Notes: generated by a model from the sequence alone, not told the origin. Counted from the stretch's first letter, positions 35,913-47,636 are shown. The stretch is DNA of 64,000 nucleotides from Rheinheimera mangrovi (GCF_003990335.1 NZ_CP034683.1:696501-760500); one strand, 5' to 3'. A program made the numbers and translations.

Positions 35913-37199
35913 TTGTTTGACAGCGAAATGGTGGCCGAGCAAGCGATCCTTGTGCATATCTATCTTTCACAAGACAGTGCCAGTGAAGATTTGCAGGAAC
36001 TGGAGATGCTTGTGTCGTCGGCTGGAGTTGAATCACGTGCTGTGATGACTGCCAACCGTAGTACTATCGATGCTAAGTTTTTTCTTGGCAGTGGCAAAGC
36101 GGCAGAACTAGCGCAAGCTGTCGCTGAGCTTCAGGTCGATCTGATTATTTTTAATCACGCTTTAACCCCGGCTCAAACCCGTAACCTGGAACTGCTTTGT
36201 CAGTGCCGGGTTATTGATCGTACCACTCTGATCCTGGATATTTTTGCCCAGCGTGCCCGCAGCTACGAAGGTAAGTTGCAGGTAGAGTTGGCACAGCTGA
36301 AGCACTTGTCGTCACGTTTAGTTCGTGGCTGGGACAATGCTGAGCGGCAAAAAGGCGGCATTGGTATGAGAGGACCGGGCGAAACCCGCCTCGAAACCGA
36401 CAGACGTTTGCTGCGCGATAAAATTACGGCTTTGTTGTTGAAGCTGGATAAAGTCAGTAAGCAGCGTGAGCAAGGCCGTAAAGCCAGGAAACGTGCTGAA
36501 ATTCCAGTGGTGTCCTTAGTGGGCTACACCAATGCTGGTAAATCTACCTTATTTAATCGCCTGACCAGTGCGGATGTGTATGCAGCCGACCAGCTGTTTG
36601 CGACTTTAGACCCTACGCTGCGACAAGTGAAATTACCCGAGTTTGGTTCCATTATTTTTGCCGATACCGTTGGTTTTATCAGGCATTTACCTCATGACTT
36701 AGTCGCAGCCTTTAAGTCAACTTTGCAGGAAAGCCGCGATGCCGACTTACAGTTGCATGTGATCGATGTGGCAGACCAACGGATGGCGGATAATATCAAA
36801 CAGGTGCAACTGGTATTGCATGAAATTGACGCTGATCAGGTGCCCCAGTTACTGGTGTTTAATAAAATTGACCAGACTGAGCAAGAAGCCCGTATAGAAT
36901 ACAATGAACAGGCTGAACCCATTGCAGTGTATATTTCTGCGAGGCAAGGTGTAGGTATAGACTTATTGCTACAGGTGATCCGTGAACGATTGGCGGATGA
37001 CTTTACACAGCTGGATTTAAAACTGCCTGCTGGCGCTGCTATGTGGCGGGCTCGTTTACATGAACTCTCAGCGGTTCAGACAGAATCTTTTACTGATTTG
37101 GGAGAAACTCAGGTCAGAATCGCCTTATCAAAAGCTGAATGGGCACGTTTACTGAAACAAAGTGACGGTCTGTTACAAAACTATATAGTCAGCGCTTAG
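35913..37199 (+). CDS. hflX: Ribosome-rescue GTPase HflX
   Basis: A 428-aa GTPase that splits stalled 70S ribosomes under stress. N-terminal HflX domain (HALTPAQTRNLEL, VIDRTTLILDIFAQRA, RGPGETRLETDRR), then G domain GYTNAGKSTLFN, DTVGFIRHLPH, NKID. The proposed start is TTG 35913, giving LFDSEMVAEQ, which lines up with E. coli MFDRYDAGEQ. The frame is open further upstream inside hfq, and an ATG at 35928 would remove that conserved start. Confidence 0.94.
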   Translation: MFDSEMVAEQAILVHIYLSQDSASEDLQELEMLVSSAGVESRAVMTANRSTIDAKFFLGSGKAAELAQAVAELQVDLIIFNHALTPAQTRNLELLCQCRVIDRTTLILDIFAQRARSYEGKLQVELAQLKHLSSRLVRGWDNAERQKGGIGMRGPGETRLETDRRLLRDKITALLLKLDKVSKQREQGRKARKRAEIPVVSLVGYTNAGKSTLFNRLTSADVYAADQLFATLDPTLRQVKLPEFGSIIFADTVGFIRHLPHDLVAAFKSTLQESRDADLQLHVIDVADQRMADNIKQVQLVLHEIDADQVPQLLVFNKIDQTEQEARIEYNEQAEPIAVYISARQGVGIDLLLQVIRERLADDFTQLDLKLPAGAAMWRARLHELSAVQTESFTDLGETQVRIALSKAEWARLLKQSDGLLQNYIVSA

Positions 37200-37270
37200 T
37201 TTTTTATCGTCAGTACTCAGCTTTTTTTGGTACATTAGTTTTAATATCACAACTAGAGATGGAGTGAAGC

Positions 37271-38431
37271 ATGGCTTGGAACGAGCCGGGCAATAATGGC
37301 AAAGACAACGACCCTTGGAAACAAGGCGGTCGTGATCAGGGCCCGCCCGATTTAGATGAAGTCTTCCGCAACTTAAGCAAAAAGTTCGGTGGTATCTTTG
37401 GTGGCAATAAAAACACCGGCAGCAACAGCAATAACAGTGGTGGCTCAGCCGCATTGGTATTGATACTTTTGGTTGCAGTGCTGGTCTGGGCTTTTAGTGG
37501 TTTTTACACCATTAAAGAATCAGAACGGGGTTTGATCTTACGTTTTGGCCAGTATCACTCCGAAGTGATGCCAGGCATTCACTGGAAGCCGACTTTCATT
37601 GATACAGTTACTCCGGTTGATGTCACCAGCGTACGCTCATTACGTACTGACGGTTTTATGCTGACTCAGGATCAAAACCTGGTTCGTGTGACCTTTGAGA
37701 TCCAGTACCGTGTGTTTGACGCGCGTGCATACAAATTCTCTGTGGTCGATGCCGACAGCAGCTTGCGTGAAGCCACTGACGCAGCCTTACGTTATGTAGT
37801 AGGTCATTCCATTATGGATGACGTACTGACCAAAGGCCGTGAAGTGATCCGTCAAAACACCAGAACTGAGTTAGAGCAAATTATCTCTCCTTATGCCATG
37901 GGCTTAGAGTTAGTGGACGTCAACTTCCGTGATGCCCGTCCGCCAGAAGAAGTGAAAGAAGCTTTTGATGATGCAATTGCAGCGCAGGAAGATGAACAAC
38001 GTTACATCCGTGAAGCTGAAGCTTATGCCCGCGAGATTGAGCCGCGTGCCCGTGGCCAGGTCAATCGTATGATGCAGGAAGCTGAGGCTTATAAACAGCA
38101 AACGCTATTAAAAGCTCAGGGTGAAGTGGCTCGTTTTGAGAAACTATTACCTGAATATTTAGCTGCGCCACAAGTGACTCGTGACCGTATGTACTTAGAG
38201 ACTATGGAACAGGTGTATGGCAACAGCTCTAAAGTACTGGTTGATGTGAAAAACGGTAACAACATTATGTATTTACCTTTGGACAAAATGATTAATAACA
38301 GTGGTGATAACAAAGCCCCTGCGATGAATCCTTTGGCCCCAAATGGCAGAACTAATGTTATAGACGGAAGAACACCAGATGTTCGCCCTGAAGTAAGCCG
38401 TACAGACAGCACCAGAACAGGCAGAGGTTAA
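37271..38431 (+). CDS. hflK: HflK, subunit of the FtsH modulator complex
   Basis: A 386-aa type II membrane protein. Gly/Asn-rich cytoplasmic N-terminus (about 1-55), one TM helix (about 58-77), then a SPFH/band-7 domain (ESERGLILRFGQY...). With HflC it forms a cage around FtsH and limits its proteolysis. Its stop lies three bases before the hflC start. Confidence 0.97.
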   Translation: MAWNEPGNNGKDNDPWKQGGRDQGPPDLDEVFRNLSKKFGGIFGGNKNTGSNSNNSGGSAALVLILLVAVLVWAFSGFYTIKESERGLILRFGQYHSEVMPGIHWKPTFIDTVTPVDVTSVRSLRTDGFMLTQDQNLVRVTFEIQYRVFDARAYKFSVVDADSSLREATDAALRYVVGHSIMDDVLTKGREVIRQNTRTELEQIISPYAMGLELVDVNFRDARPPEEVKEAFDDAIAAQEDEQRYIREAEAYAREIEPRARGQVNRMMQEAEAYKQQTLLKAQGEVARFEKLLPEYLAAPQVTRDRMYLETMEQVYGNSSKVLVDVKNGNNIMYLPLDKMINNSGDNKAPAMNPLAPNGRTNVIDGRTPDVRPEVSRTDSTRTGRG

Positions 38432-38434
38432 GTG

Positions 38435-39319
38435 ATGAAAAATTTAGTATTAGCCTTAATTGCTATCCTGGGTATTGTTGCAGTGTCTTGCGTTTTTGTT
38501 GTACCGGAAGGCGAACGCGGCATTGTGATCCGTTTTGGTAAAATCCAGCGTGATGATGCTGAACAGGTGCGGGTGTTTGAACCTGGCCTGCATTTCAAAA
38601 TGCCACTAATTGAAAATGTCCGTAAGCTGGATGCCCGCATTCAGACCTTAGCTGACCCCTCATCTGATCGTTTTGTGACGGCTGAGAAAAAAGACTTATT
38701 GGTCGACAGCTATGTGAAATGGCGCATTGCCGACTTTGGTAAGTATTTTTTATCCACAGGCGGTAATTTATCTCAGGCCGAAGTGCTGTTAAAACAGTAT
38801 ATCAACAACGGTTTACGTACCGAGTTTGGTAGCCGTACCATTCAGGAAATTGTATCAGGCGAGCGTACTCAACTGATGCAACGTGCGATGGAACAGGCGG
38901 CCGCTGGTTCAAAAGAGTTAGGTATTGATATCCTTGACGTTCGTGTAAAGAAAATCAATTTACCTGATGAAATCAGTAACTCAATTTTCCAGCGTATGCG
39001 TGCTGAACGTACTGCTGTGGCGAAAGAACACCGCAGCCGTGGTATGGAACAATCAGAAATTATCAAAGCAGACGTCGATGCCCGGGTCACTATTATGGTG
39101 GCCGATGCTGAGCGTAACTCTCGTACTGTGCGTGGTGAAGGTGATGCTGCTGCCGCTAAAGTTTACGCCGATGTTTACAGCAAAAACGGTGAATTCTATA
39201 GTTTCGTTCGTAGTTTAGAGGCCTACAAAAACAGCTTCCAGAACAAAAACGACGTGATGGTAGTTCAGCCTGACAACGACTTCTTTAAATATATGAAGTC
39301 AGACAAAGTGCAAAACTAA
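38435..39319 (+). CDS. hflC: HflC, subunit of the FtsH modulator complex
   Basis: A 294-aa protein with an N-terminal TM helix (about 3-22) and SPFH domain (VPEGERGIVIRFGKI; MRAERTAVAKEHRSRGMEQ, followed by SEIIKADVDA helix). ATG 38435 is preferred to an adjacent GTG because AGAGG is at the better distance. Last gene of the run; a strong terminator follows. Confidence 0.97.
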   Translation: MKNLVLALIAILGIVAVSCVFVVPEGERGIVIRFGKIQRDDAEQVRVFEPGLHFKMPLIENVRKLDARIQTLADPSSDRFVTAEKKDLLVDSYVKWRIADFGKYFLSTGGNLSQAEVLLKQYINNGLRTEFGSRTIQEIVSGERTQLMQRAMEQAAAGSKELGIDILDVRVKKINLPDEISNSIFQRMRAERTAVAKEHRSRGMEQSEIIKADVDARVTIMVADAERNSRTVRGEGDAAAAKVYADVYSKNGEFYSFVRSLEAYKNSFQNKNDVMVVQPDNDFFKYMKSDKVQN

Positions 39320-39347
39320 GCTGACAACAGTGCTGTTTTGTTCAATA

Positions 39348-39376
39348 AGAAAAGGCCCTCAAGGGCCTTTTCTGTT
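39348..39376 (+). terminator. Terminator after hflC
   Basis: AGAAAAGGCCCT/AGGGCCTTTTCT 12-bp stem with a two-base loop. Confidence 0.85.
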
Positions 39377-39424
39377 CCTATAGCTTTCGGTTAATCTGCC
39401 TGTGTCTTTCGTAAGGATCTTCCT

Positions 39425-40588
39425 ATGTATCAGCAGTTTTATCAGCACTTCTTAAAAGCCAACCCAGGTAAACAACATTTTGCCTGTCATTCCCACCACT
39501 ATTGGCCTGATGTAACCCGTGACGCTACATTGGCCTACTGGGACGATACCGCTTGCCTGGTGGATGATAAATGGGATTTGGTATTCGGTGAAAAAGTGCC
39601 TGCAGTACAACACCATATAGCCCGTATTTTAAAGTTACCTGAAGCCGGGCAAATTGTATTTGCACCTAATACCCACGAATTTGTTATGCGTTTATTAAGC
39701 TGCTTTGACTGGTCCAAACCTTTAACCGTCGTCACCACGGACAGCGAATTCCATAGCTTTCATCGTCAGATCAACCGTCTTTGTGAGTTAACCACAGTCA
39801 ATGTGATTCGGGTGCCAACTGAACCTTTTGCCAGCTTTCCACAGCGATTAGAAGCTGCAGTTGCAGCTCAGCCTGTTGATCTGGTGTTTTTCAGTCAGGT
39901 GTTTTTTAACTCTGGTGTGGGTATTAAAGACTTAACTGCATTGGTACAGGCGCTTGATAAAGTCACGGATGCCATGATCGTGGTCGATGGTTATCATGGT
40001 TTTATGGCGGTGCCGACTGATTTATCTGCGATAGCACAGCGCATCTTTTATCTGGCGGGCAGCTATAAATATGCACAGGGTGGGGAAGGTTGTTGTTTTC
40101 TGGCTGTACCACAAGGCAGCGAGCACAGGCCGATTTACACAGGTTGGTTTGCCGAATTTAGTGAACTGGCTAATGCCAAACAAGGCCAGGTGCAATACGC
40201 CAACAACGGCTATCGTTTTGCCGGTGCCACTATGGATTGTTCTGCTTTGTATAGAGTCTTGGCTGTGTTTGAGTTGTATCAACAGCAAGGACTTAGCGTC
40301 GAGAAAGTGCAGGCCTATATCCAAAGCCTACAGCACGCCTTTCTCGCTCTATTAGATGAAATACGGCACCCGCTATTAAATCGTACTCATCTGTTGGACA
40401 ATCAAAACCAGCAACAAGGTCAGTTTTTAACTTTTCGTTTTGCCGCAGAAGACGTGGCGCGTATTGCCGCTGCGCTAAAACAGCAGGGCATCATGACGGA
40501 TTATCGGGGTGACCGGCTACGCTTTGGTTTTGCTTTGTACCACAATGCTGCAGATTACGACCTGAGTTGCCTGAAGGATATTCGCTAA
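39425..40588 (+). CDS. PLP-dependent class V aminotransferase-like enzyme
   Basis: A 387-aa fold-type I PLP enzyme resembling kynureninase and cysteine-desulfurase relatives. Asp in MIVVDGYHGFMAVP for the pyridine nitrogen, and the Schiff-base Lys in LAGSYKYAQGGEGCCF. HSHHYWPD near residue 22-29 is a family start. Substrate not known. AAGGATCTTCCT precedes the ATG. The next gene starts at the base after its stop, so they are likely co-expressed. Confidence 0.82.
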   Translation: MYQQFYQHFLKANPGKQHFACHSHHYWPDVTRDATLAYWDDTACLVDDKWDLVFGEKVPAVQHHIARILKLPEAGQIVFAPNTHEFVMRLLSCFDWSKPLTVVTTDSEFHSFHRQINRLCELTTVNVIRVPTEPFASFPQRLEAAVAAQPVDLVFFSQVFFNSGVGIKDLTALVQALDKVTDAMIVVDGYHGFMAVPTDLSAIAQRIFYLAGSYKYAQGGEGCCFLAVPQGSEHRPIYTGWFAEFSELANAKQGQVQYANNGYRFAGATMDCSALYRVLAVFELYQQQGLSVEKVQAYIQSLQHAFLALLDEIRHPLLNRTHLLDNQNQQQGQFLTFRFAAEDVARIAAALKQQGIMTDYRGDRLRFGFALYHNAADYDLSCLKDIR

Positions 40589-40777
40589 ATGGCTGATTAC
40601 TGGTGGGCGGTTTTAGGGCTGGTTCTGATCATTGAAGGCCTCGGCCCTATGTTATTTCCAAATAAGTGGCGCTCTTATCTGCAAAGAATCGCAGAACAGC
40701 CCACAGCCCAAATGCAGCAGGTGGGGCGAATATTGGTCTTAGCCGGTGTTTTACTGCTATTTTTCTTTGCCTCTTAG
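40589..40777 (+). CDS. DUF2065 membrane protein (YjeT-like)
   Basis: A 62-aa protein with two TM helices (about 4-22 and 44-61) and the DUF2065 pattern GLVLIIEGLGPMLFPNKWR. In E. coli yjeT lies between hflC and purA, and here it keeps that position apart from the inserted PLP enzyme gene. Starts directly after the stop codon of the previous gene. Function unknown. Confidence 0.88.
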   Translation: MADYWWAVLGLVLIIEGLGPMLFPNKWRSYLQRIAEQPTAQMQQVGRILVLAGVLLLFFFAS

Positions 40778-40808
40778 CCATTTTTGTCCCTCTTAGTTAT
40801 TGAAAAAG

Positions 40809-40838
40809 AACCAGAAAGAAAATATCTGGTTTTTTTTT
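40809..40838 (+). terminator. Terminator upstream of purA
   Basis: AACCAGA/TCTGGTT seven-base stem, nine-base A-rich loop, then a run of T. Confidence 0.75.
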
Positions 40839-40874
40839 CTTAATCGCGCTGAACTTTGGTTGTTAATTTGGTAG

Positions 40875-42209
<1,335 letters not shown>

Positions 42210-42223
42210 TTACGGGAAATAGA

Positions 42224-42253
42224 AAAAAACGCTGCCTAGTGCAGCGTTTTTTT
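42224..42253 (+). terminator. Terminator of purA
   Basis: AAAAAACGCTGC/GCAGCGTTTTTT stem with a five-base loop and T7. Confidence 0.93.
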
Positions 42254-42292
42254 GTTTATGCTTATTGATACATGGTTTACAGGCATATACAG

Positions 42293-43600
42293 ATGAAATT
42301 AGCGTATTTGGTTTTATTGTTTGTATTGGGTGGTTGTTCTGATTCAGGCTCAGATGAGCCGCCTGTGATAGGTGGTGAAACAGGACAGTGCTCGATAGAA
42401 AGGGAAAATCAATTACTGTTTGAATATTTACAAGATAAGTACTATTGGAATACTGCGTTACCCGCAAATCTTAATTATAAAAACTACACTAGCTCATCAG
42501 ATCTACTTGCCGCTGTTACCCCACCTCAAGATCGTTTCAGTTACATTGTGACTAAGCAGGAATACGACGACAGATTTGTTAATGCGACCTACTATGGCTT
42601 TGGTTTTTCCACTTATATCAGCAGAGACAAGCAAAGTCTTCTGGTGAAATATGTATACAATGATAGCCCTTCATCAAAAGGGGCAATGAAAAGAGGCGAT
42701 AGAATTGTTGCAGTGGAAAATAAAAGCATTGCAGAGTGGTTAACCGAAATAGAAGCAGGTACAGCCACATATGAAGATATGTATGGGCCAGATCAGGATG
42801 GTATAGGGCGCACTTTTCAATGGCAACAGCAAGATGGCAGTTTACGCTCGCAGTATCTGGTAAAAACCAGCGTAAAAACAAATTCAGTTTTACATCGCCA
42901 GGTCTTCGACAGCCCTAAGGGGAAAACTGGCTATTTGGTTTTAAATGCATTTATTAATCAGACTGAGCAGGAATTAATTACGGCTTTTAATGATTTTTCC
43001 TCACAATCTGTGCAGGAATTGGTGCTAGATCTGAGATATAACAGTGGTGGTTTGATCCGGTTGGCCAATCAGCTTAGCTCGCAATTAGCCTGGAATCTGG
43101 TCAAAGATAAAACTTTTCTGAAATACAAATATAACGCTAAACATGCATCGGATAACAAAAGCGTGGATTTTAGCCTTGGGGCTGCATCTGGAGGGCTGGA
43201 TTTGGAAAGGATCGTGGTGCTTACATCTTCCGCGACCTGCTCAGCCAGTGAATTGGTGATTAACTCTCTCAGCCCTTTTGTTGATGTTGTCGTCATAGGA
43301 GCCAAAACCTGCGGCAAGCCTTTTGGTATGGCTCCAGTGCAGATCTGTGACAAAATCGTGTCTGTAGTTAATTTTCAAACCTTCAATGCATTAGATCAGG
43401 GCGACTATTCTGCAGGTTTGCCAGTAGAGTGCGCTGTGACGGACAGTGTTGATGCAGATTGGGGGGAGAAACGTGACTCTTTACTTAAAACTGCTCTGGG
43501 TTATATCGACTCAGGAAATTGCCTAGCCAATGAACTCTATCCAGCCGACATTACCCGGGCTTCGTTATGGTTAAAAGGTAAAATAGGTTCTGAGCAATAA
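42293..43600 (+). CDS. S41-family peptidase lipoprotein
   Basis: A 435-aa lipoprotein (lipobox VLGGC, Cys15). An N-terminal helical part (LLFEYLQDKYYWN) and PDZ-like domain (SPSSKGAMKRGDRIVAVENK) precede a C-terminal-processing-protease core with LDLRYNSGG, the nucleophile Ser in TSSATCSASELV and KTCGKPFG. The usual catalytic Lys position is not clear here, so activity is probable but unproven. Periplasmic face of a membrane. Shares no operon; 57 bp before motX. Confidence 0.8.
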   Translation: MKLAYLVLLFVLGGCSDSGSDEPPVIGGETGQCSIERENQLLFEYLQDKYYWNTALPANLNYKNYTSSSDLLAAVTPPQDRFSYIVTKQEYDDRFVNATYYGFGFSTYISRDKQSLLVKYVYNDSPSSKGAMKRGDRIVAVENKSIAEWLTEIEAGTATYEDMYGPDQDGIGRTFQWQQQDGSLRSQYLVKTSVKTNSVLHRQVFDSPKGKTGYLVLNAFINQTEQELITAFNDFSSQSVQELVLDLRYNSGGLIRLANQLSSQLAWNLVKDKTFLKYKYNAKHASDNKSVDFSLGAASGGLDLERIVVLTSSATCSASELVINSLSPFVDVVVIGAKTCGKPFGMAPVQICDKIVSVVNFQTFNALDQGDYSAGLPVECAVTDSVDADWGEKRDSLLKTALGYIDSGNCLANELYPADITRASLWLKGKIGSEQ

Positions 43601-43657
43601 CATACTGGCCTTTAAGTTGCAGTGTAACGACAAATTTCTGGCTGCTAAGGTGATAAG

Positions 43658-44290
43658 ATGTATTCATTGATGTGCAAAGTTAAATTTCTGGTATTAAGCT
43701 ACTTTTTGCTGCTCTGTTGTTTGGGTGTTCAAGCCCGGGAAGTGACAGTGGTTCAGCTATATACTCAGGATGAACTGCTGGAATTAATTAAACAAAACAT
43801 TCATTTACAGCGAGTGCAAAAAGACGAATGCCAACTGGTCAGTGATATCCAGGCCAGAGCCGATGTAATGAAAGTGCCGGCTTATCAGTTTTTGTATGGC
43901 GATATGCTGGCCTTTGGTGTTTGTGTGAAAAAAGATGTCGAACGCGGCTGGGATTTAATGCTGCAGGCCGCGTCTCAAGGCTTACCTGAAGCGCTGGAGC
44001 AAGTCGGACGTTATTATCATATTGGCCGTTTTGTTCAGCAAGACAACAGCAAAGCTGTGATATATCTGCGTGAAGCTGCAGGTTTAGGCAATTTAAAAGC
44101 GCAGATGCGTTTTGCCCAAATGCTGATTAAAGGCGATGCCAGTCCTTTAGATATGGAAGATTGTTACCGTTGGCTACATCACTCTGTGATCGCCGACACC
44201 AAAACGCACCAAGAGGTGCAACAGCTGTTAGCTCAGCTGGCAACGAAAATGCCGGGTGCTGTGCTAACGAGGGCCAAAAGGCCATTGTAG
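43658..44290 (+). CDS. motX: Sodium-driven flagellar motor protein MotX
   Basis: A 210-aa exported protein (signal peptide about 1-26) with Sel1-type repeats. The segment LYTQDELLELIKQNIHLQRV, QKDECQLVSDIQARADVMK, PAYQFLYGDMLAFGVCV and DMEDCYRWL closely follows Vibrio MotX, which forms the T ring with MotY around the polar sodium motor. The two Cys residues that pair in MotX are present. It lies just before rnr, as in Shewanella and Vibrio. Confidence 0.88.
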   Translation: MYSLMCKVKFLVLSYFLLLCCLGVQAREVTVVQLYTQDELLELIKQNIHLQRVQKDECQLVSDIQARADVMKVPAYQFLYGDMLAFGVCVKKDVERGWDLMLQAASQGLPEALEQVGRYYHIGRFVQQDNSKAVIYLREAAGLGNLKAQMRFAQMLIKGDASPLDMEDCYRWLHHSVIADTKTHQEVQQLLAQLATKMPGAVLTRAKRPL

Positions 44291-44347
44291 TGAAAAATTC
44301 ACCTGCGACTGCTACACTGCAGGCTGAATTAGTGAAAAAGAGAAAAC

Positions 44348-46765
44348 ATGACGGTCAAAGATCCGCATCTTGCGCGTGAGCAAGAAAAATATGAAAACCC
44401 CATCCCAAGCCGGGAATTTATCCTCGAACACTTAAAGCAGCGGCAACAACCTGCCTACTTTGAAGAGTTGGCCGCTGAATTAAAGCTGACAGACGATGAA
44501 GCGCTGTTTGCGCTAAAAAAACGTCTGCGCGCCATGGAACGTGACGGCCAGTTGCTGTTTAACAAAAGCAAACGTTATGGTCTGGTCGACGACCTGGATT
44601 TAGTCAAAGGTACAGTCTTAGGGCACCGTGATGGTTTTGGCTTCTTAAAGCTGGAACAAGGTGGCCCAGACTGGTTTATTCCTAACTTTGAAATGAAACG
44701 TCTGCTACATGGCGACGTGGTTCTGGCATCGAAAAGCGATTTTGCCAGCCGTGACAAAATAGAAGCCCGTATAGTCCGCATTTTAGAAGCTCGCAGTGAA
44801 CCTATAGTTGGCCGCTACTTTAAAGATTTCGCTTTAGGAGTAGTGGTGCCAGACGATCCACGTCTGAGTCAGGACATTGTAATACCACCAGGTGAAGAAG
44901 GCGCAGCCCGTCATGGTCAGGTGGTGTTGGTGGAGATCAGTCAACGTCCAAGCAAAAGAGTTAACGCCGTAGGTAAAGTGATTGAAGTGCTGGGCGAACA
45001 TATGGCGCCTGGTATGGAAATCGAAATCGCTATTCGTAACCACCAGATACCCCACGAGTTTTCTAAAGCTGTTGAACAGCAAGTGGCAGGTTATGGCACT
45101 GAAGTACCGGAAGAAGCCAAAGCTGGCCGTGTTGATCTGACAGAGCTGGGTTTGATTACTATAGATGGTGAAGATGCCCGTGACTTTGATGATGCGGTGT
45201 ACTGTGAGCGCAAAGCCGATGGCGGCTGGCATTTATGGGTCGCGATTGCGGATGTCAGCGCTTATGTACTGCCTGATACACCCTTAGATAAAGAAGCGCT
45301 GGACCGTGGTAACTCGGTGTATTTCCCAGACCATGTGGTTCCTATGCTGCCTGAAGTGTTATCAAACGGTTTATGTTCGCTGAACCCGCATACAGACCGG
45401 CTGTGTTTTGTTGCTGAAATGCATATCAGCAAACAAGGCAAACTGGACGGTTACCAGTTTTATGAAGCTGTGATGCACTCCAGTGCCCGTCTGACGTATA
45501 ACAAGGTTCATGCCATTTTAGAAGGCGATCCGAAGTTACGTCAGCAGTACGAAGCCAACTTAACCAATATCGACAACCTGTATTCGCTGTATAAACAAAT
45601 GGCGAAAGTACGGGCCGAGCGTGGAGCTATTGAATTTGAGACGGTGGAAACCCGTTTTATCTTTAACAGCCATCGTAAAATTGAGCAGATAGTGCCGATT
45701 CATCGTAACGAAGCACATAAGATCATCGAAGAATGTATGATTTTAGCCAACGTCTCTGCGGCTAAGCTGATTGAAAAACATGAGGCTTTTGCTCTGTTCC
45801 GTGTGCATGAGCGCCCGGATGGCGATCGTTTTGCCAACTTCAGACGGTTCCTGGCCGAATTAGGTATTGAAGCCAATCTGCCAGTGGAACCCACACCACT
45901 GGACCTGATGCAGACCTTACAAAAACTGCAGGATAGACCGGATAAAGAACTGATTGAAACCACTATGCTGCGCTCGATGAAGCAAGCTGTGTATCAAGGC
46001 GATAATCTGGGGCATTTTGGTCTGGCGTTAGAAGCTTATGCGCACTTTACTTCGCCTATTCGTCGTTATCCGGATCTGGTGTTGCACCGCGCTATTAAAG
46101 CTATTTTGCAAACTCAGGGCCAGAAAGTGACAGGGCCTAAAGGTTACACTGAAAAACAAATTCATCCTTTGGGTGAACAATGTTCGATGACGGAACGCCG
46201 TGCTGACGATGCAACCCGTGAAGTAGCGGACTGGCTGAAATGTGAGTACATGCAGGACCATATAGGCGACAGCTTTAAAGGTGTGGTTTCTACCGTCACT
46301 AACTTCGGTTTGTTTGTCCGGATCACCGATCTGTTTATCGAAGGTTTAGTGCATGTCACTTCGCTTCAGAACGACTATTACCACTTTGATACCGAGCGTC
46401 AGGTGCTGCGCGGTGAGCACAGCAATGTGCAATACCGTATGGGCGATCTGATTGAAGTGAAAGTGCTGGCGGTGAACCTGGAAGCTCGCAAAATTGACTT
46501 GGGCATAGTGGGTATGGAAAAACGCACGACGTCCAATCGTAAAATCAGCGCCAGTAAAAAAGCAGCGATGACACCAGCGGAAGAAAAAGCCTCAATGCGT
46601 AAAAAAGGTGCACGTAAAGCTGGTGTTGAGCAAACAGCTCCGGGTAAAGCGGGTAAGAAACCAGTGGGTAAAAAGCCTGCAGCGAAAAAAACAGCGTCCC
46701 GCAAACCCACTACAAAAAGCCCGGCAGGCCCAAGGCCTGGTAAAGCACCACGTAAGCGTAAGTAG
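44348..46765 (+). CDS. rnr: Ribonuclease R
   Basis: An 805-aa 3'-5' exoribonuclease that degrades structured RNA. N-terminal winged helix (about 20-85), two cold-shock domains, RNB catalytic domain with IDGEDARDFDDAVYCE (four Asp), S1 domain (FKGVVSTVTNFGLFVRITD) and a long Lys/Ala/Arg tail after about residue 730 (KKPVGKKPAAKKTASRKP). It is followed by rlmB, the conserved order. Confidence 0.97.
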   Translation: MTVKDPHLAREQEKYENPIPSREFILEHLKQRQQPAYFEELAAELKLTDDEALFALKKRLRAMERDGQLLFNKSKRYGLVDDLDLVKGTVLGHRDGFGFLKLEQGGPDWFIPNFEMKRLLHGDVVLASKSDFASRDKIEARIVRILEARSEPIVGRYFKDFALGVVVPDDPRLSQDIVIPPGEEGAARHGQVVLVEISQRPSKRVNAVGKVIEVLGEHMAPGMEIEIAIRNHQIPHEFSKAVEQQVAGYGTEVPEEAKAGRVDLTELGLITIDGEDARDFDDAVYCERKADGGWHLWVAIADVSAYVLPDTPLDKEALDRGNSVYFPDHVVPMLPEVLSNGLCSLNPHTDRLCFVAEMHISKQGKLDGYQFYEAVMHSSARLTYNKVHAILEGDPKLRQQYEANLTNIDNLYSLYKQMAKVRAERGAIEFETVETRFIFNSHRKIEQIVPIHRNEAHKIIEECMILANVSAAKLIEKHEAFALFRVHERPDGDRFANFRRFLAELGIEANLPVEPTPLDLMQTLQKLQDRPDKELIETTMLRSMKQAVYQGDNLGHFGLALEAYAHFTSPIRRYPDLVLHRAIKAILQTQGQKVTGPKGYTEKQIHPLGEQCSMTERRADDATREVADWLKCEYMQDHIGDSFKGVVSTVTNFGLFVRITDLFIEGLVHVTSLQNDYYHFDTERQVLRGEHSNVQYRMGDLIEVKVLAVNLEARKIDLGIVGMEKRTTSNRKISASKKAAMTPAEEKASMRKKGARKAGVEQTAPGKAGKKPVGKKPAAKKTASRKPTTKSPAGPRPGKAPRKRK

Positions 46766-46858
46766 CAAAAGCAATAGGCTGGTGTTTTTGCTACACTAGC
46801 CAACAATTCAGCCAGAGCCCGGTATTGCCGGGCTCGGTCATTTTCAATTGAGGTTGCG

Positions 46859-47593
46859 ATGAGCGCAGATTTTGTATTTGGTATTCATGCGGTAAGCGCG
46901 TTATTTGAACGAGCGCCGGAAGATGTTCTTGAACTTTTTATCTTAAAAGACAAAGACGATCAGCGTTTACAGCCTTTGCTGAAATTCGCCCGTGATTTTG
47001 GTGTGTCAGTGCAGTACTGCAACCGCAAAGCTTTGGATGAAAAGGTTAATGGTGCGCAGCATCAGGGCGTGGTGGCCAGAGCCCGCGCTCAGCAAACAGG
47101 CAACGAGCAGGATTTAGCCCGTATTGTCTCTGAGCAATCCAGTCCTTTTATTCTGATTTTAGATGGCATTACCGACCCACATAACTTAGGTGCTATTTTA
47201 CGTAGTGCTGATGCGGCTGGAGTGCATGCAGTGGTCGCTCCTAAAGACCGTTCAGTCAAAGTGACTCCTGTGGTGCGTAAAGTGGCTTGTGGTGCTGCTG
47301 AAGTAGTGCCTTTTATTACGGTGACTAACTTAGCCCGCACTATTCGTGAATTAAAAGACGCTGGTATTTGGGTGGTAGGTGCTGCTGGTGAAACCGACAC
47401 CACTATTTATCAAACGAAACTGAGTGGCCCTCTGGCCATAGCTATGGGCGCTGAAGGAGATGGTTTACGCCGTCTGACCCGAGAGCATTGTGATTCGCTG
47501 ATGAAAATCCCAATGTTTGGTTCAGTCTCGAGCTTAAACGTATCGGTCGCGACCGGTATCTGTTTATTTGAAGCCGTGCGTCAGCGTCAGTAA
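46859..47593 (+). CDS. rlmB: 23S rRNA Gm2251 2'-O-methyltransferase RlmB
   Basis: A 244-aa SpoU-class methyltransferase. The N-terminal substrate domain ([20 protein letters not shown]) is followed by SPOUT motifs [32 protein letters not shown] and [22 protein letters not shown]. 93 bp after rnr. Confidence 0.97.
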   Translation: MSADFVFGIHAVSALFERAPEDVLELFILKDKDDQRLQPLLKFARDFGVSVQYCNRKALDEKVNGAQHQGVVARARAQQTGNEQDLARIVSEQSSPFILILDGITDPHNLGAILRSADAAGVHAVVAPKDRSVKVTPVVRKVACGAAEVVPFITVTNLARTIRELKDAGIWVVGAAGETDTTIYQTKLSGPLAIAMGAEGDGLRRLTREHCDSLMKIPMFGSVSSLNVSVATGICLFEAVRQRQ

Positions 47594-47600
47594 AAAACTG

Positions 47601-47628
47601 AAAGGGCAGAGTTTTTGCTCTGCCCTTT
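47601..47628. terminator. Bidirectional terminator between rlmB and fumC
   Basis: AAAGGGCAGAG/CTCTGCCCTTT 11-bp stem, six-base loop; lies between the two convergent stop codons and can serve both. Confidence 0.85.
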
Positions 47629-47636
47629 GCCTGCTG